Below are positions 29,963 to 43,426 of a DNA stretch of 64,000 bases, piece by piece. The DNA lies in contig NZ_JAVIFW010000005.1 of assembly GCF_031157275.1 (NCBI RefSeq), positions 186,001 to 250,000 of the forward strand. Reading direction: 5' to 3'. Numbering within the stretch: the first letter of the stretch is position 1; every line of letters starts with the position of its first letter. Made by a program: the position numbers and the translations under genes. The notes under the pieces were generated by a model. It saw only the letters and a list, made by a program, of their open reading frames with translations. It made no database searches and was not told where the DNA came from. Origin of the DNA: Streptomyces sp. LHD-70. GTDB taxonomy: Bacteria; Actinomycetota; Actinomycetes; Streptomycetales; Streptomycetaceae.

Positions 29963-31365
29963 CCCGTGATCCCGACGTCCCCCTCCACCACCGTCTGAAT
30001 GATCTGCGGCCGGTCCCACAGGGCCAGGATCTCGTTGGCAAGGGCCACTGTGGACAGCACCTCCTGGTTCCCGTGTGCGGTGATCGCCGCCGCCGACAGG
30101 CTGCGCGGGACCGCCCCCGCGTCCAGCAGCACGCGCCAGTCCTGCGGGGAGAGTTCCAGGTACTCCAGGCCCTTGAGCCCGGCTATCTCCAACGGGTCGG
30201 CGAGCGTGCCCGGGTACGCGACCAGCGTGCGCAGGCGGGGCAGGCCGAGCACCGGGGCGAGGCTCAGCGGCTCGGCCTCCCAGACGCCGATGGACAGCAC
30301 CTCGAGTCCGGGGTGGGCGGCGGCCTCGACGCCGGGCAGGCTCCTTCGGTTGACGTGCGCCACGGCCGGCGGCCCGTCGGGGCCCGAGCCGCCGCTCGGC
30401 CCGCTCTCCCGGCCGAGGATCAGGTCGGTGAGCGAGTCCGCGATCAGCTCGGCCCCGATGTTCAACTCGTGGCTGAGCAGCACGATCTGCCCGACGTACC
30501 CGCGCGGGCCGGGCGTGAGGTCCACCGCGAGCCGGTCCCCGCCGCCGGTGTCGCCGAAGACGATCCAGCCCGGCGAGCCGACCAGGCCCTGCACCGCGTC
30601 GTCGTCCCGGGTGACGACCGCCTCCATCGCCGCGAACTGCCAACGGGTGGCCCGCGACGCCGCGTTCGCGACGTACACCTCCTCCAGCGGGAAGAGCTCG
30701 CAGCCCACCGACCGGTACGCGCGCTCCGCCGCGTCGGCGCCCTCGCCCCAGTCCTCCCCCTGTCCACGCGTCACGCGATAGAGCGCCTTCAACTCCTCCG
30801 GCAGCGGGACGCCGAGCCGGGCCTCCGCCGCCCCGAGCTCCGCGTCCGTGGCGCCGACGGCACCCGGCGGCATCCGGTCACGGAGGGTCCGTACGAGGAG
30901 CGCCGGGTCCGCGGAAGGGGCGGGGCCCGACTCCCGCACCGGCTCGGGCAGTCGGCGCCAGGGCTCCGGAACCGCGCCCTCCACCAGCAGCAGCGCACCC
31001 GGATGCGCGCTGCCGATCCCGGACTCCACGGCCGGGCTCCGCCCGAGCACGCGCAGCGTCACCGGCCCGGCCGCCGAGAACTCGGCCGTGAACGTGACGT
31101 CCTCGACCCCGGCGACGGCCAGCGCCCGCCGCACCGGATCCACCGCCTCCGCCTGCGCCCGTATCCCCGCGTCCCGCGCAAACCGGTCCGAACGCGGAAC
31201 GTCCTCGCGTGAAGGCAGGCTCCAACTGCCCTGCCCGATACGGCCCGACGCGTACGAAGGCGTGCCGTCGCGCCCCGGTGCGCGCCAGACCCGCAGCAGG
31301 CGCAGCAGCGGCTCCCACGTCGAGAAGGCGTGCACCGAGGGCGAGTTGGCGTCCTGATCAGTCAT
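29959..31365 (-). CDS. SMI1/KNR4 (SUKH) family protein
   Basis: 468 residues from the ATG at 31365. The SUKH domain is in the middle: TDAELGAAEARLGVPLPEEL, KALYRVTRGQGEDWGEGADA, GCELFPLEEVYVAN and WIVFGDTGGGDRLAVDL. A C-terminal half with leucine-rich sequence follows (GLKGLEYLELSPQDWRVLL). SUKH proteins are frequent immunity proteins of polymorphic toxin systems (established), but no toxin gene is adjacent and the length is large, so a housekeeping role is equally possible. Convergent with the aldo/keto reductase, ends overlapping. Confidence 0.85.
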   Translation of the reverse strand: MTDQDANSPSVHAFSTWEPLLRLLRVWRAPGRDGTPSYASGRIGQGSWSLPSREDVPRSDRFARDAGIRAQAEAVDPVRRALAVAGVEDVTFTAEFSAAGPVTLRVLGRSPAVESGIGSAHPGALLLVEGAVPEPWRRLPEPVRESGPAPSADPALLVRTLRDRMPPGAVGATDAELGAAEARLGVPLPEELKALYRVTRGQGEDWGEGADAAERAYRSVGCELFPLEEVYVANAASRATRWQFAAMEAVVTRDDDAVQGLVGSPGWIVFGDTGGGDRLAVDLTPGPRGYVGQIVLLSHELNIGAELIADSLTDLILGRESGPSGGSGPDGPPAVAHVNRRSLPGVEAAAHPGLEVLSIGVWEAEPLSLAPVLGLPRLRTLVAYPGTLADPLEIAGLKGLEYLELSPQDWRVLLDAGAVPRSLSAAAITAHGNQEVLSTVALANEILALWDRPQIIQTVVEGDVGITG

Positions 31366-31423
31366 GCCCCCGACCGTACGTGCCACCACTGACAACGAGC
31401 CCGCACCCGCCCCGCGACCGGGC

Positions 31424-32230
31424 TCAGGCCCCCGGCTTGCGCCCCCACGCCGAGATCATCGGCGATGTCGCCAGGTCGAGGCCGCCCTCAGCGACGTTGG
31501 CCAGATGGGACTCGATCTCCGCCCGCGTCGCGAGCCCCTTGGCGACCAGCTGGTCCCGTACCTGCTCCACCGTGGCGCGTTCGAGCTCCGCGCAGGCCGG
31601 CCCGGTGACCGGGAAGTACGCGTCGGCGCGCACCTCGGTCAGCCCCGCCCCGCGCAACAGGCGCGGCAGCCGCCGCCCGTACGAGAGGTCCGCGCCGCGC
31701 TCGGTGAGGAGCGCGCGGAAGCCGTGCTTCAGCTTGTTGGCGAGCCGCTGCTGCGGGCCGGACTCGTCGGGGCAGACGAGGGGCTGGAGCGCCGGGTCGG
31801 CGTCCTCGATCAGCAGGAATCCGCCGGGCCGCAGGGAGTCCACCAGGACGCGCAACGCCCGCTCGCGGTCGGCGACATGGACGAGGACGAGGCGGGCGTG
31901 GACGAGGTCGAAGGGGCCGGGCGGCGGCTCGTCGGCGACGACGTCGTGCCGGCGGACCTCGACCTGCGGGGCGGTGGCCGCGCGCGTCCACGACGTGTCG
32001 ATGTCCGTGGCCAGGACGTACCCGTCGGGCCCGACCCGCTCGGCGAGTCCGCGTACGACGGAAGGACCACCGGCCCCCACCTCCCAGCAGCGCCAGCCCG
32101 CCGTGACGCCGATGGTGTCGAAGTGGCGGAAGGTGGAGGCGTCGAAGAGGCTCGCGAAGGCGTCGAAGCGCTCGCCCGCCTCGGACTGCCGGTTGTCGAG
32201 GAGGTAACCGTCGCCGGAGTGCTGCGTCAT
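31424..32230 (-). CDS. SAM-dependent class I methyltransferase
   Basis: 268 residues from the ATG at 32230. Motif I is CWEVGAGGPSVVRGLAERVG, followed by motif II around LATDIDTSWT and PFDLVHARLVLVHVADRERA. The fold resembles UbiE/Ubie-like small-molecule methyltransferases. The substrate is unknown. It is separated by 131 bp from divergent argC, so the ArgR-like site lies close to its start as well. The remaining C-terminal part is Arg/Leu-rich without other domains. Confidence 0.87.
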   Translation of the reverse strand: MTQHSGDGYLLDNRQSEAGERFDAFASLFDASTFRHFDTIGVTAGWRCWEVGAGGPSVVRGLAERVGPDGYVLATDIDTSWTRAATAPQVEVRRHDVVADEPPPGPFDLVHARLVLVHVADRERALRVLVDSLRPGGFLLIEDADPALQPLVCPDESGPQQRLANKLKHGFRALLTERGADLSYGRRLPRLLRGAGLTEVRADAYFPVTGPACAELERATVEQVRDQLVAKGLATRAEIESHLANVAEGGLDLATSPMISAWGRKPGA

Positions 32231-32300
32231 GCCCCGATCATGCGTCAAGGCCCGGCCCGCCCCGGATGCTCGACCTTGCTCGACCTCCCGTGGACCCTCT

Positions 32301-34530
<2,230 letters not shown>

Positions 34531-34544
<14 letters not shown>

Positions 34545-34562
34545 CGCCCATTCCTCCTGACC
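34531..34562. repeat. 16-bp tandem duplication of the argJ 3' end
   Basis: cctattcctcctgacg (34531-34546) and cccattcctcctgacc (34547-34562), 14 of 16 identical. The argJ stop TGA (34542-34544) recurs at 34558-34560 in another frame. It lies within the arg operon, in the 36-bp gap before argB. Confidence 0.88.
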
Positions 34563-34580
34563 CCCGGGGACCCCGAGCCG

Positions 34581-35486
34581 ATGAGCACTCGTAAACACAC
34601 CGCACTGCCCAAGGCGCAGATCCTCGTCGAGGCGCTGCCCTGGCTGACCCGGCACCGCGGCAAGACCGTCGTCATCAAGTTCGGCGGGAACGCCATGGTG
34701 GACGAGGAGTTGAAGGCCGCGTTCGCCCAGGACGTGGTGTTCCTGCACCACGCCGGACTCAGGCCGGTCGTGGTGCACGGCGGCGGCCCGCAGATCAGCA
34801 AGGCACTCGACCGGCACGGCATCGTCAGCGAGTTCAAGGCGGGCCTGCGCGTCACCACCGAGGACGCCATGGACGTCGTACGCATGGTGCTCGCCGGACA
34901 GGTGCAGCGCGAGCTCGTCGGGCTGCTCAACCAGCACGGCCCGCTCGCCGTGGGCCTCACCGGCGAGGACGCGCACACGATCACCGCGACCAAGCACCAG
35001 CCGCGGATCGAGGGCGAGTTGGTGGACATCGGCCGGGTCGGCGAGATCACCGAGATCGACACGGGCGCCATCGAGGCGCTCCTGGAGGACGGCCGCATCC
35101 CGGTCGTCTCCTCCATCGCCCGCTCCGAGGACGACCACCATGTCTACAACGTCAATGCCGATACGGCGGCCGCGGCGCTCGCTGCCGCCCTTGGCGCCGA
35201 GACCCTCATGGTCCTCACCGACGTCGAGGGCCTCTACGAGGACTGGCCGAACAGCGACGAGGTGATCAGCCGCCTCTCCGCCGCCCAACTGGAGAAACTC
35301 CTCCCGGAGTTGAGCTCCGGCATGGTGCCGAAGATGGAGGGCTGCCTGCACGCCGTCCGCAACGGCGTGCAGACGGCCCGCGTGATCGACGGGAGGGTCC
35401 AGCACTCGATCCTCCTGGAGATCTTCACGGACGAAGGAATCGGCACGATGGTCGTGCCCGACGAGCCCGAAGGGGGAGCGCAGTGA
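34581..35486 (+). CDS. argB: Acetylglutamate kinase
   Basis: 301 residues. Phosphorylates N-acetylglutamate; usually the step inhibited by arginine. Phosphate-binding [58 protein letters not shown] and the C-terminal GTMVVPDEP are intact. CCCCGGGGA precedes the ATG. It ends with a GTGA overlap into argD. Confidence 0.98.
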   Translation: MSTRKHTALPKAQILVEALPWLTRHRGKTVVIKFGGNAMVDEELKAAFAQDVVFLHHAGLRPVVVHGGGPQISKALDRHGIVSEFKAGLRVTTEDAMDVVRMVLAGQVQRELVGLLNQHGPLAVGLTGEDAHTITATKHQPRIEGELVDIGRVGEITEIDTGAIEALLEDGRIPVVSSIARSEDDHHVYNVNADTAAAALAAALGAETLMVLTDVEGLYEDWPNSDEVISRLSAAQLEKLLPELSSGMVPKMEGCLHAVRNGVQTARVIDGRVQHSILLEIFTDEGIGTMVVPDEPEGGAQ

Positions 35487-36700
35487 CCGGCGGCAGCAAC
35501 CAGGAGTACGCCCAGCGCTGGCAGGGCGCGCTGATGGACAACTACGGCACCCCGCGGATGCCGTTGGTGCGCGGCGAGGGCCTGAAGGTCTGGGACGCGG
35601 ACGGCACCGAGTACGTCGACTTCATCGGCGGCATCGCCGTCAACGCCCTCGGCCACGCCCACCCCGCGGTGGTCCGCGCGGTCAGCGACCAGGTGGCGAC
35701 GCTCGGCCAGGTCTCCAACTTCTTCATCGCCGAGCCGACCGTCGCCCTCGCCGAGAAGCTCCTCCACCACTTCGGCCGCACGGGCCGGGTGTTCTTCTGC
35801 AACTCCGGTACGGAGGCGATCGAGGCGGCCTTCAAGATCGGCCGCCTGACCGGGCGTTCGCACATGGTCGCCACGGAGGGCGGCTTCCACGGCCGCACGA
35901 TGGGTGCCCTCGCGCTCACCGGCCAGCCCGCCAAGCGGCGGCCGTTCGAGCCGCTGCCGGGCGACGTCACGCATGTCCCGTACGGCGATGTCGAGGCGCT
36001 GCGGGCGGCCGTCACCGAGGACACCGCGCTCGTCGTGATCGAGCCGATCCAGGGCGAGAACGGCGTGGTCGTGCCCCCGGCCGGCTATCTGAAGGCGGCC
36101 CGCGAGATCACCTCTGCGACCGGCACGCTGCTCGTCCTCGACGAGGTGCAGACCGGCATCGGGCGGACCGGCCACTGGTTCGAGTACCAGGCCCACGAGG
36201 GCGTTCAGCCCGACATCGTGACGCTCGCCAAGGGCCTCGGCGGGGGCCTGCCGATCGGTGCGACCGTCGCGTTCGGCGCCGCGGCCGACCTCCTCAAGCC
36301 CGGCCAGCACGGTACGACGTTCGGCGGCAACCCGGTGGCGTGCGCGGCCGGAGTCGCCGTACTCGACACGATCGCGGCGGACGGGCTGCTCGACAACGTC
36401 AAGCGGCAGGGGGAGCGGCTGCGCGACGGGGTCGAGGGTCTTGGGTCTGGACTGGTCGGCCACGTCAGGGGCGCGGGACTGCTCCTGGGTATCGTGCTCA
36501 CCGAGCCGCTCGCACCCCAGGTGCAGCAGGCCGCCCAGGACGCCGGTTACCTGGTGAACGCCCCCGCGCCCGACGTGGTCCGCCTGATGCCCGCGCTGAC
36601 CCTCACGGACGCCGAGACGGAAGCGTTCCTCCAGGCCCTGCCCGGCATCCTCGACCGGGCGGCGGGCGCGGCCGACGGGGACGGACGATCCGGAGAATGA
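35483..36700 (+). CDS. argD: Acetylornithine aminotransferase
   Basis: 405 residues. PLP-dependent class III aminotransferase making N-acetylornithine. [75 protein letters not shown], and the PLP lysine in [18 protein letters not shown] are all present. The GTG at 35483 overlaps the argB stop. The 7-bp gap to argR suggests one mRNA. Confidence 0.97.
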   Translation: MTGGSNQEYAQRWQGALMDNYGTPRMPLVRGEGLKVWDADGTEYVDFIGGIAVNALGHAHPAVVRAVSDQVATLGQVSNFFIAEPTVALAEKLLHHFGRTGRVFFCNSGTEAIEAAFKIGRLTGRSHMVATEGGFHGRTMGALALTGQPAKRRPFEPLPGDVTHVPYGDVEALRAAVTEDTALVVIEPIQGENGVVVPPAGYLKAAREITSATGTLLVLDEVQTGIGRTGHWFEYQAHEGVQPDIVTLAKGLGGGLPIGATVAFGAAADLLKPGQHGTTFGGNPVACAAGVAVLDTIAADGLLDNVKRQGERLRDGVEGLGSGLVGHVRGAGLLLGIVLTEPLAPQVQQAAQDAGYLVNAPAPDVVRLMPALTLTDAETEAFLQALPGILDRAAGAADGDGRSGE

Positions 36701-36707
36701 GACGACG

Positions 36708-37250
36708 ATGAGCCTGCGCGACAACGAGCCCGGTGCGGAGGGCGGCCCCGCCGTCCCGCAGACCCGCACGGCCCGGCACCGCCGGATCGTGGACATCCTC
36801 AACCGTCAACCGGTGCGCTCCCAGAGCCAGTTGGCGAAACTGCTCGCGGACGACGGCCTGTCCGTCACGCAGGCCACGCTCTCCCGCGACCTGGACGAGC
36901 TCAACGCGGTGAAGATCCGCAACAACGAGGGCGACCTGATCTACGCGGTGCCCAGCGAGGGCGGCTTCCGCACCCCGCGCGCCCCGCTCGGGGAGTCCGC
37001 GAAGGAGGAGCGGATGCGCCGCCTCTCCGGCGAGCTGCTGATCTCCGCGGAGGCCTCGGCCAACCTGGTCGTCCTGCGCACTCCGCCGGGCGCCGCGCAG
37101 TTCCTCGCCTCGGCCATCGACCAGGCCGAACTGCACGACATCCTCGGCACGATCGCCGGCGACGACACGCTGATGCTGATCAGCCGCGAACCGGACGGCG
37201 GCCAGGCCCTCGCGGACCACCTGCTGTCCCTCGCCCAGAACGCGCGCTGA
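36708..37250 (+). CDS. argR: Arginine repressor
   Basis: 180 residues. Winged-helix N-terminal domain ([39 protein letters not shown]) and C-terminal arginine-binding hexamerisation domain ([36 protein letters not shown]). It represses arginine genes with arginine as corepressor and is encoded at the end of the operon it should control. ArgR-like sites lie before argC and argH. A T-tailed terminator follows. Confidence 0.97.
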   Translation: MSLRDNEPGAEGGPAVPQTRTARHRRIVDILNRQPVRSQSQLAKLLADDGLSVTQATLSRDLDELNAVKIRNNEGDLIYAVPSEGGFRTPRAPLGESAKEERMRRLSGELLISAEASANLVVLRTPPGAAQFLASAIDQAELHDILGTIAGDDTLMLISREPDGGQALADHLLSLAQNAR

Positions 37251-37272
37251 GCAGCCCTCCATACGTACGACG

Positions 37273-37311
37273 AAGGCCCCCGCGGCAACTCGCTGCGGGG
37301 GCCTTCCTTTT
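37273..37311 (+). terminator. Terminator of the arg operon
   Basis: Stem aaggcccccgc (37273-37283) / gcgggggcctt (37295-37305), then ccttttg. A good intrinsic terminator 23 nt after argR, also usable by the convergent gene. Confidence 0.9.
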
Positions 37312-37323
37312 GCGTACGTACGC

Positions 37324-38286
37324 TCAGGCCCGGCGCGAGCGGCGGGCCATCCACGCGGCGACCACCGCGCCGGACACGTTGTGCCAGACCGAGAACACCG
37401 CGGCGGGCAGCGCCGCCAGCGGGCTGAAGTGGGCCGTGGCGAGGGATGCGGCGAGGCCGGAGTTCTGCAGGCCGACCTCGAAGGCGAGCGCACGGCTCGC
37501 GGGCTGCCCGAGCCGGGCCACCTTGCCGACCGCGTAACCGAGAGTCAGGCCGAGGCCGTTGTGCAGCACGACGGCGAGGAAGACCACGGCGGCGGCCGAC
37601 TTGATCGCGGTGGCGCTGCCCGCCACGACCACGGCGACGATCACCGAGATGGTGACCGCGGACAGCCATGGCAGGGCGCCGAGGACGCGGTCCACGTACC
37701 GGCCCGCGAGGAGGCGCAGGGCGAGGCCCGCGAGGACCGGCAGCAGGACCGTCTTCAGGATGTCGGTGGTCATCGTGCCCGCGTCGATGGGCAGGAACGC
37801 GCCCGCAAGCAGCAGCGTCAGGGCGGGTGTCAGGAGCGGCGCGAGCAGGGTCGAGACGCTGGTGACGGAGACGGAGAGCGCGACGTCGCCGCGGGCCAGG
37901 TAGGTGACCACGTTGGACGCGGTGCCGCCCGGCGCGCAGCCCACGAGGATGATACCGGCGGCGAGTTGGGGCGGCAGCGAGAGGGCCTGCGCGATCAGCC
38001 AGCCGAGGCTCGGCATCACGAGGTACTGGGCGGCGAGCCCGAGCAGCACCACCCACGGCCGCTTGGCCACGCCCTGGAAGTCCGCCGGGGTCATCGTCAG
38101 GCCCATGCAGAACATCACGATGCCGAGCAGATACGGCACGGACGCCTTCCAGTCCGTGAAGGCGCCGGGTATCAGCAGGCCGAGCGCGCCGGCGGCGAGC
38201 ACGAGCAACGGGAAGACGGTGACGGCCCGGCGGGCGGTCCGGTCCTCCGACGCGGTCGTGCTGGGGTTCGTCTGTTCGGTTTCCAC
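37324..38286 (-). CDS. Bile acid:sodium symporter (BASS) family transporter
   Basis: About 320 residues with about nine or ten TM segments: VFPLLVLAAGALGLLIPGAF, VPYLLGIVMFCMGLTMTPAD, the conserved GCAPGGTASNVVTYLARGDV and ALSVSVTSVSTLLAPLLTPA. The GC(A/S)PGG..SN motif is diagnostic. It transports an organic anion with sodium; the substrate is unknown. The GTG at 38286 is the best start by family length, but no Shine-Dalgarno is seen and the frame is open far upstream, so the start is uncertain. It sits between argR and argH. Confidence 0.85.
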   Translation of the reverse strand: METEQTNPSTTASEDRTARRAVTVFPLLVLAAGALGLLIPGAFTDWKASVPYLLGIVMFCMGLTMTPADFQGVAKRPWVVLLGLAAQYLVMPSLGWLIAQALSLPPQLAAGIILVGCAPGGTASNVVTYLARGDVALSVSVTSVSTLLAPLLTPALTLLLAGAFLPIDAGTMTTDILKTVLLPVLAGLALRLLAGRYVDRVLGALPWLSAVTISVIVAVVVAGSATAIKSAAAVVFLAVVLHNGLGLTLGYAVGKVARLGQPASRALAFEVGLQNSGLAASLATAHFSPLAALPAAVFSVWHNVSGAVVAAWMARRSRRA

Positions 38287-38372
38287 GCGAGGATGCAACG
38301 CGCTGCCGCCCTGGGCCCGCAATCCCGTCTCGATATGTGGTCCATGCACCGACCCCGGTGCGGGGCGGTCGC

Positions 38373-38954
38373 TCAGGCGCTGGGCGGCAGGGGCAGCGGC
38401 ACTCCCGGCAGTCCGTCCATGCTCCGGGCGATGGTCCGCTTCTCGAAGTACGCGCTCAGCGTGGTGTCGTCCTCGCGCGCGAAGCGCTTGGCGTGCAGGT
38501 CGCGGTCCTCGTCGTACGTCATGAAGGGCACGCCGTACCCGCAGCTGTCGCGGATGTGCTCGGCGGAGACGACGATGATCGCGCGCAGTCCGTGCAACGC
38601 CGGGTCGACGTCGGGGAAGTGGGTCAGGAGCTCGGCGAAGCGCGGGTCGTCGCGGAAGACGGGCTCGCCGCGGCCGTGCACGCGGACGATGTTCGGCGGG
38701 CCCTGGAAGGCGCACCACATGAGGGTGATGCGGCCGTTCTCCCGCAGGTGCGCGACGGTCTCGGCGTGGCTCCCGGCGAAGTCCAGGTACGCGACGCGCT
38801 GCTCGTCGAGGACCGCGAAGGAGCCGGTGACGCCCTTGGGGGAGAGGTTGATCGTGCCGCTCTCGTCGAGCGGCGCGGTGGCCGTGAAGAACACCGGCTG
38901 CGCCTCGATGAAGGTACGCAGCCGGCCGTCTATGCGCTCGTAGGTCTTTCCCAT
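38373..38954 (-). CDS. Pyridoxamine 5'-phosphate oxidase-like FMN-binding protein
   Basis: 193 residues from the ATG at 38954. A split-barrel flavin-binding fold: IEAQPVFFTATAPLDESGTI, NLSPKGVTGSFAVLDEQRVA, GRITLMWCAFQGPPNIVRVH and the C-terminal HIRDSCGYGVPFMTYDEDRD. This subfamily occurs in actinobacteria and probably binds FMN or F420; the reaction is unknown. It is divergent from argH with 168 bp between them, so the ARG-box-like site at 39041-39060 could affect both genes. Confidence 0.85.
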   Translation of the reverse strand: MGKTYERIDGRLRTFIEAQPVFFTATAPLDESGTINLSPKGVTGSFAVLDEQRVAYLDFAGSHAETVAHLRENGRITLMWCAFQGPPNIVRVHGRGEPVFRDDPRFAELLTHFPDVDPALHGLRAIIVVSAEHIRDSCGYGVPFMTYDEDRDLHAKRFAREDDTTLSAYFEKRTIARSMDGLPGVPLPLPPSA

Positions 38955-39040
38955 GCCGGTGATTATGGTCCCGAAATCCTTCGCCTGTCTAACGACTTCC
39001 TCGGATCCGGAACCGCGGAAATTGACGAAACATACGGTCC

Positions 39041-40553
<1,513 letters not shown>

Positions 40554-40574
40554 CACCCCTGTTCGGGGCGGTAG

Positions 40575-40607
40575 GGCCCGCCGTACGTCTGCGTACGGCG
40601 GGCCTTT
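40575..40607 (+). terminator. Terminator after argH
   Basis: 13-bp perfect stem ggcccgccgtacg (40575-40587) / 40592-40604 with a 4-nt loop, then ttt. 22 nt after the argH stop. Confidence 0.88.
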
Positions 40608-40621
40608 CTCATGCTTAAGAA

Positions 40622-40639
40622 TGAGACATCTGTGTCTCA
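40622..40639. promoter_or_regulatory. TetR-type operator
   Basis: Perfect inverted repeat tgagaca-tctg-tgtctca. It lies 20-37 bp before the regulator ATG and overlaps where the -35 region would be for the -10-like TATGGT at 40647-40652. Strong candidate for autorepression of the regulator/efflux operon. Confidence 0.7.
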
Positions 40640-40658
40640 CTTGGGTTATGGTCGTCTC

Positions 40659-41210
40659 ATGGCAGTCGATCGGGAACAGGTGCTGCGGGCCGCAGCGGGC
40701 CTGCTGAGCCGCAAATCCACCGCGACCATGGACGAGGTCGCCCGCGCCGCAGGCATCGGCCGCGCCACCCTGCACCGGCACTTCGCCGGGCGGGAAGCGC
40801 TGGTCAGGGCCTTGGAAGAGATGGGCATCCAGGAGCTGGAGGCCGCCATCGACGCGGCGGCGCTCGACGAGGGTCAGGCCGACGACGCCGTACGACGGCT
40901 CGTCGCCGAAGTGGAGCCACTCGGCCCGCTCCTGTCCTTCCTCGTCAGCGAGAACCAGCTCTTCGAGGGCGACCAGCAGAACGAGGGCTGGGCCCGTCTC
41001 GACGCCCGCGTCTCCCGCCTCTTCCGGCACGGACAGGAACAGGGCGTCTTCCGGATCGACCTGACCCCGGCCTGGCTCACCGAGGCGTTCTACGGACTCG
41101 TGGGCGCGGGCGCCTGGGCCGTCCAGGACGGACGGGTCGCGGCCAAGGAATTCCAGTACATGATCGTCGAGTTGCTGCTCGGCGGCGCCCGGCGGAGCGT
41201 GGAGAAATGA
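40659..41210 (+). CDS. TetR family regulator of the adjacent MFS efflux pump
   Basis: 183 residues from the ATG at 40659 (a longer in-frame start at 40611 would run through the operator). HTH: REQVLRAAAGLLSRKSTATM, DEVARAAGIGRATLHRHFAG. The C-terminal ligand domain includes FRHGQEQGVFRIDLTPAWL. No Shine-Dalgarno; TATGGT ends 6 nt before the ATG, so a leaderless mRNA is likely. The stop overlaps the MFS start (ATGA), so the two are cotranscribed and translationally coupled. Confidence 0.9.
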   Translation: MAVDREQVLRAAAGLLSRKSTATMDEVARAAGIGRATLHRHFAGREALVRALEEMGIQELEAAIDAAALDEGQADDAVRRLVAEVEPLGPLLSFLVSENQLFEGDQQNEGWARLDARVSRLFRHGQEQGVFRIDLTPAWLTEAFYGLVGAGAWAVQDGRVAAKEFQYMIVELLLGGARRSVEK

Positions 41211-42736
41211 CCAGCACAGCGCAGCATGTGACGAAGGAGCAGGAGGGGCGTCACCCGGGCCGCTGGCTCGCCCTCGCCGTGCTCGTCCTGGCCGTCCTGC
41301 TCGTGGCGGTGGACGCGACCGTACTCGGCCTCGCCACCCCGTTCCTCAGTGAGGACCTCAAGCCGTCCGGCACCCAGCTGCTCTGGATCGGTGACGTCTA
41401 CTCGTTCGTGATCGCCGGTCTGCTCGTCTCCATGGGCAGCCTCGGCGACCGCATCGGCCGCAAGAAGCTGCTGCTCACGGGCGCGGTCGCGTTCGGCGCG
41501 GTCTCGGTGCTCAACGCGTACGCCACCACGCCCGAGACGATGATCCTGGCCCGCGCGCTGCTCGGTGTCGCGGGTGCGACGCTGATGCCGTCCACCCTCG
41601 CGCTGATCCGGAACATCTTCCACGACCCCAAGGAGCGCAGCGTCGCCGTCGGCATCTGGGGCGCCGCCGCCTCGGCCGGCGCCGCGGTCGGGCCGCTCGT
41701 CGGCGGCACCCTCCTCAACCACTTCTGGTGGGGCTCGGTCTTCCTGATCAACCTGCCGGTGATGGCGGTCCTCGTGCTCGTCGGCATCAAGCTGCTTCCC
41801 GAGTCGCGCGACCCGAACCCGGGCCCGTGGGACCTGCTCAGCGTCGCGCTCTCCCTGGTGGGCATGGTCGCGGTGGTGTACGCCGTGAAGGAGGCGGCCG
41901 TGCACGGATTCCGCTGGGACATCGCGGTCGCCGCGGTGGTGGGCGTCGTCGGCCTGATCTGGTTCGCCAGGCGGCAGTTGACGCTCGACTCGCCGCTGCT
42001 CGACATGCGGCTCTTCCAGCACCGCGGCTTCTCCGGGGCGGTCCTCGCCGACCTGCTGACCATCCTCGGCCTCGCCGGTCTGGTCTTCTTCCTCTCCCAG
42101 TTCCTGCAACTGGTGCAGATGCGCTCGCCGTTGGGCGCCGGGCTGATCGAACTGCCCGCGGCCCTCGGCGCGGTGGGCACGGGGCTCGTCGCGGGTCTCG
42201 TCGCCCGGCGGACCTCGGTGCGGCTCACCGTGTCGGCCGGGCTCGCGGCGGTCGGCCTGGCGCTCGCCGCGTGCACGGCGCTTGACGCGCACACCCCGGT
42301 GCTCCTGATGTGCGTCGCGCTGTTCCTCGGCGGCGCCGGCGCCGGCCTCGCCTTCACGGTCACCGCCGACGTCATCCTCTCCAGCGTCCCCAAGGAGCAG
42401 GCGGGCGCGGCGTCCGCGGTCTCCGAGACGGCGTACGAACTGGGCTCGGCCCTCGGCATCGCCCTGCTCGGCTCGGTCGTCACCGGTATCTACCGCGGCT
42501 TCACGGTCCCCGAGGGTGTACCGGCAGAGGCGGTCACCGCGGCCCAGGACTCGCTCGGCGGAGCGGTCGAGGTGGTGAACCAACTGCCCGCGGAACAGGG
42601 CGCGAAGCTGCTCGCGTCGGCGCAGGCCTCGTTCACGACGGGCTTCGAGACGGCGGCGGGCGTCGCGGCGGCCGTGCTGTTCGCCACGGCGGTGGCGGCG
42701 TGGTTCATGCTGCGGGGGCAGCGGCTGGAGAACTGA
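41207..42736 (+). CDS. MFS drug efflux transporter (DHA2/QacA type, 14 TM)
   Basis: 509 residues with about 14 hydrophobic segments. The DHA2 motifs are visible: VAVDATVLGLATPFLSEDL with the motif D Asp in TM1, MGSLGDRIGRKKLLLTGAV (motif A), motif C around GAAASAGAAVGPLVGGTLLN, and ALGIALLGSVVTGIYRGFTV late in the protein. A proton-driven exporter of hydrophobic or cationic compounds is expected; the substrate is unknown. Coupled to the upstream TetR gene; expression should be induced when that repressor binds a ligand. Confidence 0.93.
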   Translation: MTSTAQHVTKEQEGRHPGRWLALAVLVLAVLLVAVDATVLGLATPFLSEDLKPSGTQLLWIGDVYSFVIAGLLVSMGSLGDRIGRKKLLLTGAVAFGAVSVLNAYATTPETMILARALLGVAGATLMPSTLALIRNIFHDPKERSVAVGIWGAAASAGAAVGPLVGGTLLNHFWWGSVFLINLPVMAVLVLVGIKLLPESRDPNPGPWDLLSVALSLVGMVAVVYAVKEAAVHGFRWDIAVAAVVGVVGLIWFARRQLTLDSPLLDMRLFQHRGFSGAVLADLLTILGLAGLVFFLSQFLQLVQMRSPLGAGLIELPAALGAVGTGLVAGLVARRTSVRLTVSAGLAAVGLALAACTALDAHTPVLLMCVALFLGGAGAGLAFTVTADVILSSVPKEQAGAASAVSETAYELGSALGIALLGSVVTGIYRGFTVPEGVPAEAVTAAQDSLGGAVEVVNQLPAEQGAKLLASAQASFTTGFETAAGVAAAVLFATAVAAWFMLRGQRLEN

Positions 42737-42754
42737 GCCCGTCCGGCAGGACGG

Positions 42755-43426
42755 TTACGCCGCCTTCGCCTTCGTGGCGTACATGTCCACGTACTCCTGC
42801 CCGGACAGCGCCATGACCTCGGCCATGACGGAGTCCGTCACCGCGCGCAGAACGTACCGGTCGCGGTCCATGCCCTCGTACCGCGAGAACTCCATCGCCT
42901 CGCCGAAGCGGACCGTGACCCGGCCCGGGCGCGGCAGGCCCGCGCCGCCCGGCTGGAGCTTGTCCGTGCCGATCATGGCGAACGGCACCACCGGGGCGCC
43001 GGTCATCAGGGTCAGCCGGGCGATGCCGGTACGGCCGCGATACAGGCGGCCGTCGGGGGAGCGGGTGCCCTCCGGGTAGATGCCGAAGACGCGGCCCTGC
43101 TCCAGGACGCGGCGGCCGGTCATCAGCGCCGCGACACCGCCGCGGCCGCCGTCCCGGTCCACCGGGATCATGCCGACGCCGGTGAAGAACCATGCCATCA
43201 GGCGGCCCTTGAGGCTCTTGCCCGTGACGTACTCGTCCTTGCCGATGAAGAACACCTGCCGGTCGCAGACCAGCGGCAGGATCATCGAGTCGATGAACGT
43301 CAGGTGGTTGCCCGCGAGGATCACGGGGCCGTCGCCCGGAATGTTCTCCGCGCCCTCCACCCGTGGACGGAACATCAGGCGCATGACCGGTCCGAGCACT
43401 GCCTTGATGAACGCGAAGCGGGACAA
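42755..43426 (-). CDS. 1-acyl-sn-glycerol-3-phosphate acyltransferase
   Basis: 223 residues from a TTG at 43426, chosen because the family N-terminus (SRFAFIKAVLGPVMRLMF) begins there with CGGAGGAACCG upstream. The frame is open further up to 43507 but without family sequence. PlsC motifs: the HX4D catalytic pair in LAGNHLTFIDSMIL, FIGKDEYV, and FGIYPEGTRSPDG for glycerol phosphate binding. Makes phosphatidic acid from lysophosphatidic acid in membrane lipid synthesis; several paralogues are usual in Streptomyces. Confidence 0.9.
   Translation of the reverse strand: MSRFAFIKAVLGPVMRLMFRPRVEGAENIPGDGPVILAGNHLTFIDSMILPLVCDRQVFFIGKDEYVTGKSLKGRLMAWFFTGVGMIPVDRDGGRGGVAALMTGRRVLEQGRVFGIYPEGTRSPDGRLYRGRTGIARLTLMTGAPVVPFAMIGTDKLQPGGAGLPRPGRVTVRFGEAMEFSRYEGMDRDRYVLRAVTDSVMAEVMALSGQEYVDMYATKAKAA

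Noticed and set aside
29959..31365. Toxin-immunity locus based on the SUKH domain
   Set aside because: No toxin, secretion signal partner or repeat of immunity genes adjacent; the protein is far longer than typical immunity proteins.
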